From Bacteroidota bacterium (GTDB taxonomy: Bacteria; Bacteroidota; Rhodothermia; Rhodothermales; JAAAOL01): 7,757 nt of DNA. The translations under genes were made by a program, and so were the position numbers. Location: positions 1-7,757 of the forward strand of contig JAAAOL010000282.1 in NCBI GenBank assembly GCA_009908885.1, read 5' to 3'. Below are positions 5,798 to 7,757 of this stretch, in pieces. Numbering within the stretch: position 1 is the first letter of the stretch; every line of letters starts with the position of its first letter. A model generated the notes under the pieces. The model worked only from the letters and a program-made list of their open reading frames with translations. It had not been told where the DNA came from and did no database searches.

Positions 5798-6616
5798 ATG
5801 TTTTACGACCCCATCAAGGACCGCCTGGGCGCGCTCTTCAGCCGTCAGCCCGTCCTCCAGAAACTCTTCTACGGCCTGCTCAACCTGCTCTTCCTGCGCG
5901 CATGGTACGTCCGCCGTGAGGTGCGGCGGCTCCTGGGCGCGATGCCGTCGGACCGCCCGCTCCGCGTGCTGGACGCCGGGACCGGCTTCGGGCAGTACGC
6001 TTACTTCGTCGCCCGCACGTTTCCGAATGCGCACGTCCATGCCGTCGACGTGAAGCGGGACTACCTCGCCAACGCCCGCCGCTTCCTGGATCGCACGCCG
6101 GAGGGGCAGCGGGTGACGACGGCCTACGACGACCTGACCGACCTGCAATCTGACGGTCCGTTCGACCTCATCCTCTCCGTCGACGTGATGGAGCACATCG
6201 AAGACGACCGCGCCGTCTTTCGCCACTTCGCACGCGTGCTGCGGCCCGGGGGCGTCGTCGTCATCAACACGCCGTCCGACCGGGGCGGCTCCGACGTGCA
6301 GGGCGACACGGACACCAGCTTCATCGAGGAGCACGTGCGCGACGGCTACAACCTGGACGATCTGCACGCCAAGCTGCGCGAGGCGGGATTGACACCGGTC
6401 CGGAGCCTCTACACCTACGGCCCGTACGGATCGACCGCCTGGCGCATGCTCATCAAGACGCCCCTCCAGATGCTCGGCGCGACGTGGGCGTTCCTGGTGC
6501 TCCTGCCGCTCTACTACCTCGTCGTCCTGCCCGCCGGGCTCGTCCTCAACGCGCTCGACGTGCGGCACGACAACGCCGAGGGCACCGGCCTGCTCGTGGT
6601 GGCGCGGAAGCCGTGA
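5798..6616 (+). CDS. Class I SAM-dependent methyltransferase with C-terminal hydrophobic segment
   Basis: 272 residues starting at ATG 5798, with no evident Shine-Dalgarno sequence. The SAM-binding core is clear: motif I VLDAGTGFGQY (57-67), the ribose-binding acidic residue D84 in HAVDVK, FDLILSVDVMEHIEDD (122-137) and LRPGGVVVINTPSD (148-161). The N-terminal helix (about 17-36) is hydrophobic. A long hydrophobic stretch (about 228-252) sits just before the last strand GTGLLVVARK (262-271), so the protein is probably tied to the inner membrane with the catalytic domain in the cytoplasm. The MEHIEDD wording is typical of the Methyltransf_11/23 group, which includes small-molecule, sugar and lipid enzymes; the substrate is not evident. 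Position after two glycosyltransferases on the same strand suggests methylation of a glycan or lipid-linked sugar. A quinone or lipid substrate remains possible. Confidence 0.9.
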   Translation: MFYDPIKDRLGALFSRQPVLQKLFYGLLNLLFLRAWYVRREVRRLLGAMPSDRPLRVLDAGTGFGQYAYFVARTFPNAHVHAVDVKRDYLANARRFLDRTPEGQRVTTAYDDLTDLQSDGPFDLILSVDVMEHIEDDRAVFRHFARVLRPGGVVVINTPSDRGGSDVQGDTDTSFIEEHVRDGYNLDDLHAKLREAGLTPVRSLYTYGPYGSTAWRMLIKTPLQMLGATWAFLVLLPLYYLVVLPAGLVLNALDVRHDNAEGTGLLVVARKP

Positions 6617-6622
6617 AGGGAC

Positions 6623-7279
6623 CTACTCAACGAGCCCCTGCTGTCGAAAGACGACCTCTAGTTGCTCCGCGAAGCGCTGATACGACGGCACCCCTTCCAG
6701 CACAGTGAGGTCGATGCGCTGAGCCACGGGCGCGTAGAGCGTTCCCGGATGGGGCCGGCGGCGGCGACCGGATACAGAACGGTTGATGATCTCTTGGATA
6801 CGTCCCTTAGGGTCGTCAATGCCCTCGACTTGATGTGGCTGGTCCGGTAGCGGAAGGTCCTTTGGCGGTGTATTTATGCCGATTGCAGAGGAGAGCGCCT
6901 CCGCATCGGCCAGCATCCAGCTTTCGATCGTCCGCACCGGGATCATCGGCACGATCGAGGTGCAAACAGGTCGGCCCTTTTCGCGAAGCTGCTCAATTTC
7001 ATCCAGCCCGGGCTGGATGCGTTCCTGCATCGCACGTGACGGATCCCGGTAGTCGCTATCAGCATGGACGACGAGCGCGTGATACCCATGTGTGCGAAGA
7101 GCCGCCTCTCGCAAGCCGGGTACTCCTTTGCTCTGAACCGTGATGGGTTGTACGGGGAGCACCTCAATACCGCCCGTTCCTTCCTGAGACAAGAGCCGCC
7201 GTGCCGTACGCTCGATGATCGTCGGGACGAACCGGTCGTCTGTCGGTCCCTCTGTGTAGGCCGCCAGTTGGATCTGCAT
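6623..7279 (-). CDS. DUF4276-type, TOPRIM-like protein; partner of the upstream ATPase
   Basis: 218 residues, read from ATG at 7279-7277 to TAG at 6625-6623. The N-terminus has AAYTEGPTDDRF (6-17), matching the TOPRIM first motif (E10, G11, D14). LVVHADSDYRD (69-79) carries the D74-x-D76 pair expected of the second TOPRIM motif. RTIESWMLADAEAL (116-129), with E119-S-W121, is a hallmark I associate with DUF4276. TOPRIM domains bind Mg and cleave or join nucleic acid, so a nuclease role is plausible but inferred. The C-terminal part is basic around 171-176 (GRRRRP). The start codon overlaps the stop of the ATPase gene by one base (TGATG), so the two products are probably made together and may form a complex. 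An AGGAG lies 14 bases upstream, too far to be a normal ribosome site, which favours coupling. The 3' end is six bases from the end of the convergent methyltransferase gene. Confidence 0.78.
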   Translation of the reverse strand: MQIQLAAYTEGPTDDRFVPTIIERTARRLLSQEGTGGIEVLPVQPITVQSKGVPGLREAALRTHGYHALVVHADSDYRDPSRAMQERIQPGLDEIEQLREKGRPVCTSIVPMIPVRTIESWMLADAEALSSAIGINTPPKDLPLPDQPHQVEGIDDPKGRIQEIINRSVSGRRRRPHPGTLYAPVAQRIDLTVLEGVPSYQRFAEQLEVVFRQQGLVE

Positions 7280-7757
7280 CAGCCCACGAGGTGCTCCTGT
7301 CGAAGGGTCTTCATCAGTCGGCTCGTGTCGGCGCTTTCGAGGTACTCGATCACTTGATTCAGCGCGAGTGGCCCCTCCTCCTGCGAGAGTCCGAGTTCCC
7401 CTTCGAGACTCATCCTCACGGGCAGAAGGCGTGTGATGCGCGAGAAAGTCCCACTGGCCTCCGGCTGGACGTGAGAGGCCATATACGCAAAGGACAACTT
7501 GGGGCGGAACGCCGACTGACCATTCCCGCCCTGCGCCGCGCGGATCATGTGCTTGACCAGCACCGGCGAGTGCGTGTTGATGAGTAACTGACGGAGCGGC
7601 TGGTCGATCTGCTCTTCGTCCAAGAAGTCTGTCGCCAGATCGCGGAGCAGGTGCACGAGTGTACGCAACCGATACGCGTGCACGCCGTTTTCGGGCTCCT
7701 CAAACAGGAGCACGCCCCGGTGCTCGGGGTCGTTTTTGAGCGTGACCAGCGCAAGGG
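7279..7757 (-). CDS. AAA_21/RecF-like ABC-type ATPase, C-terminal fragment
   Basis: The minus-strand frame is open from the window edge to TGA at 7281-7279, giving 158 residues; the N-terminal part with Walker A lies beyond 7757. The in-frame GTG at 7711-7713 is not a start, because the family signature begins upstream of it: the frame runs LALVTLKNDPEHRG into VLLFEEPENGVHAYRL (15-30). That is the Walker B strand with the tandem acidic pair E19-E20, followed by the PENG-x-H segment typical of AAA_21/AAA_15 (SMC/RecF/OLD-like) ATPases. LLINTHSPVLVKHM (57-70) carries the switch/H-loop histidine H62. These ATPases dimerise on ATP and often regulate an effector nuclease. The next gene encodes a TOPRIM-like protein through a TGATG overlap. 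Walker A, the signature motif and any fused domain cannot be judged here. Confidence 0.88.
   Translation of the reverse strand, partial: LALVTLKNDPEHRGVLLFEEPENGVHAYRLRTLVHLLRDLATDFLDEEQIDQPLRQLLINTHSPVLVKHMIRAAQGGNGQSAFRPKLSFAYMASHVQPEASGTFSRITRLLPVRMSLEGELGLSQEEGPLALNQVIEYLESADTSRLMKTLRQEHLVG

Noticed and set aside
5789..6568. 259-residue open frame on the minus strand
   Set aside because: Antisense shadow of the methyltransferase gene. The plus-strand frame has clear SAM-binding motifs.
7711..7713. GTG as the start of the ATPase gene
   Set aside because: Family sequence continues in frame upstream to the window edge, and a start here would cut into the Walker B strand.

Overview
The window looks like a piece of a GC-rich bacterial chromosome, most likely from the Bacteroidota/Rhodothermota (Rhodothermales-like). 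This rests on the compact 652-residue GyrB, whose N-terminal wording matches that group, on weak or absent Shine-Dalgarno sequences at most starts, and on an intergenic ACCTTCG heptamer array of a kind I associate with such genomes. The taxonomic placement is inference; nothing here is a species-level marker.

Left part (1-976): the last 43 codons of an M24 metallopeptidase (Xaa-Pro aminopeptidase type), then a 187-base intergenic stretch with a heptamer repeat, a 172-residue all-helical protein of unknown function, and a 138-base leader before gyrB. Centre (977-3453): a complete gyrB, followed 11 bases later by a Uma2/DUF820 PD-(D/E)XK nuclease-fold protein. A strong 30-base hairpin (3484-3513) lies between the Uma2 gene and the next gene, only 10 bases before its start.

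Right-centre (3524-6616): three same-strand genes that look like an envelope or polyprenyl-linked glycan module. They are a membrane-anchored GT2 glycosyltransferase (polyprenyl-phosphate sugar transferase type), a GT4 glycosyltransferase starting one base after it, and, after a 128-base gap with two overlapping hairpins, a SAM-dependent methyltransferase with a hydrophobic C-terminal segment. A working model is lipid-linked sugar transfer at the inner membrane followed by glycan extension and methylation, but the substrates cannot be read from the sequence.

Right end (6623-7757, minus strand): a two-gene unit converging on the methyltransferase with a 6-base gap. The upstream gene, truncated by the window edge, encodes the C-terminal part of an AAA_21/RecF-like ATPase. 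The downstream gene, coupled through a TGATG overlap, encodes a DUF4276-type TOPRIM-like protein. An ABC-type ATPase paired with a TOPRIM-like partner is the architecture of several anti-phage systems (OLD, Gabija, PARIS). This pair is the best candidate in the window for an under-described system. Sampled lines of these two genes are less GC-rich than the neighbours, which fits an acquired unit. No tRNA, rRNA, CRISPR array or insertion sequence was seen.
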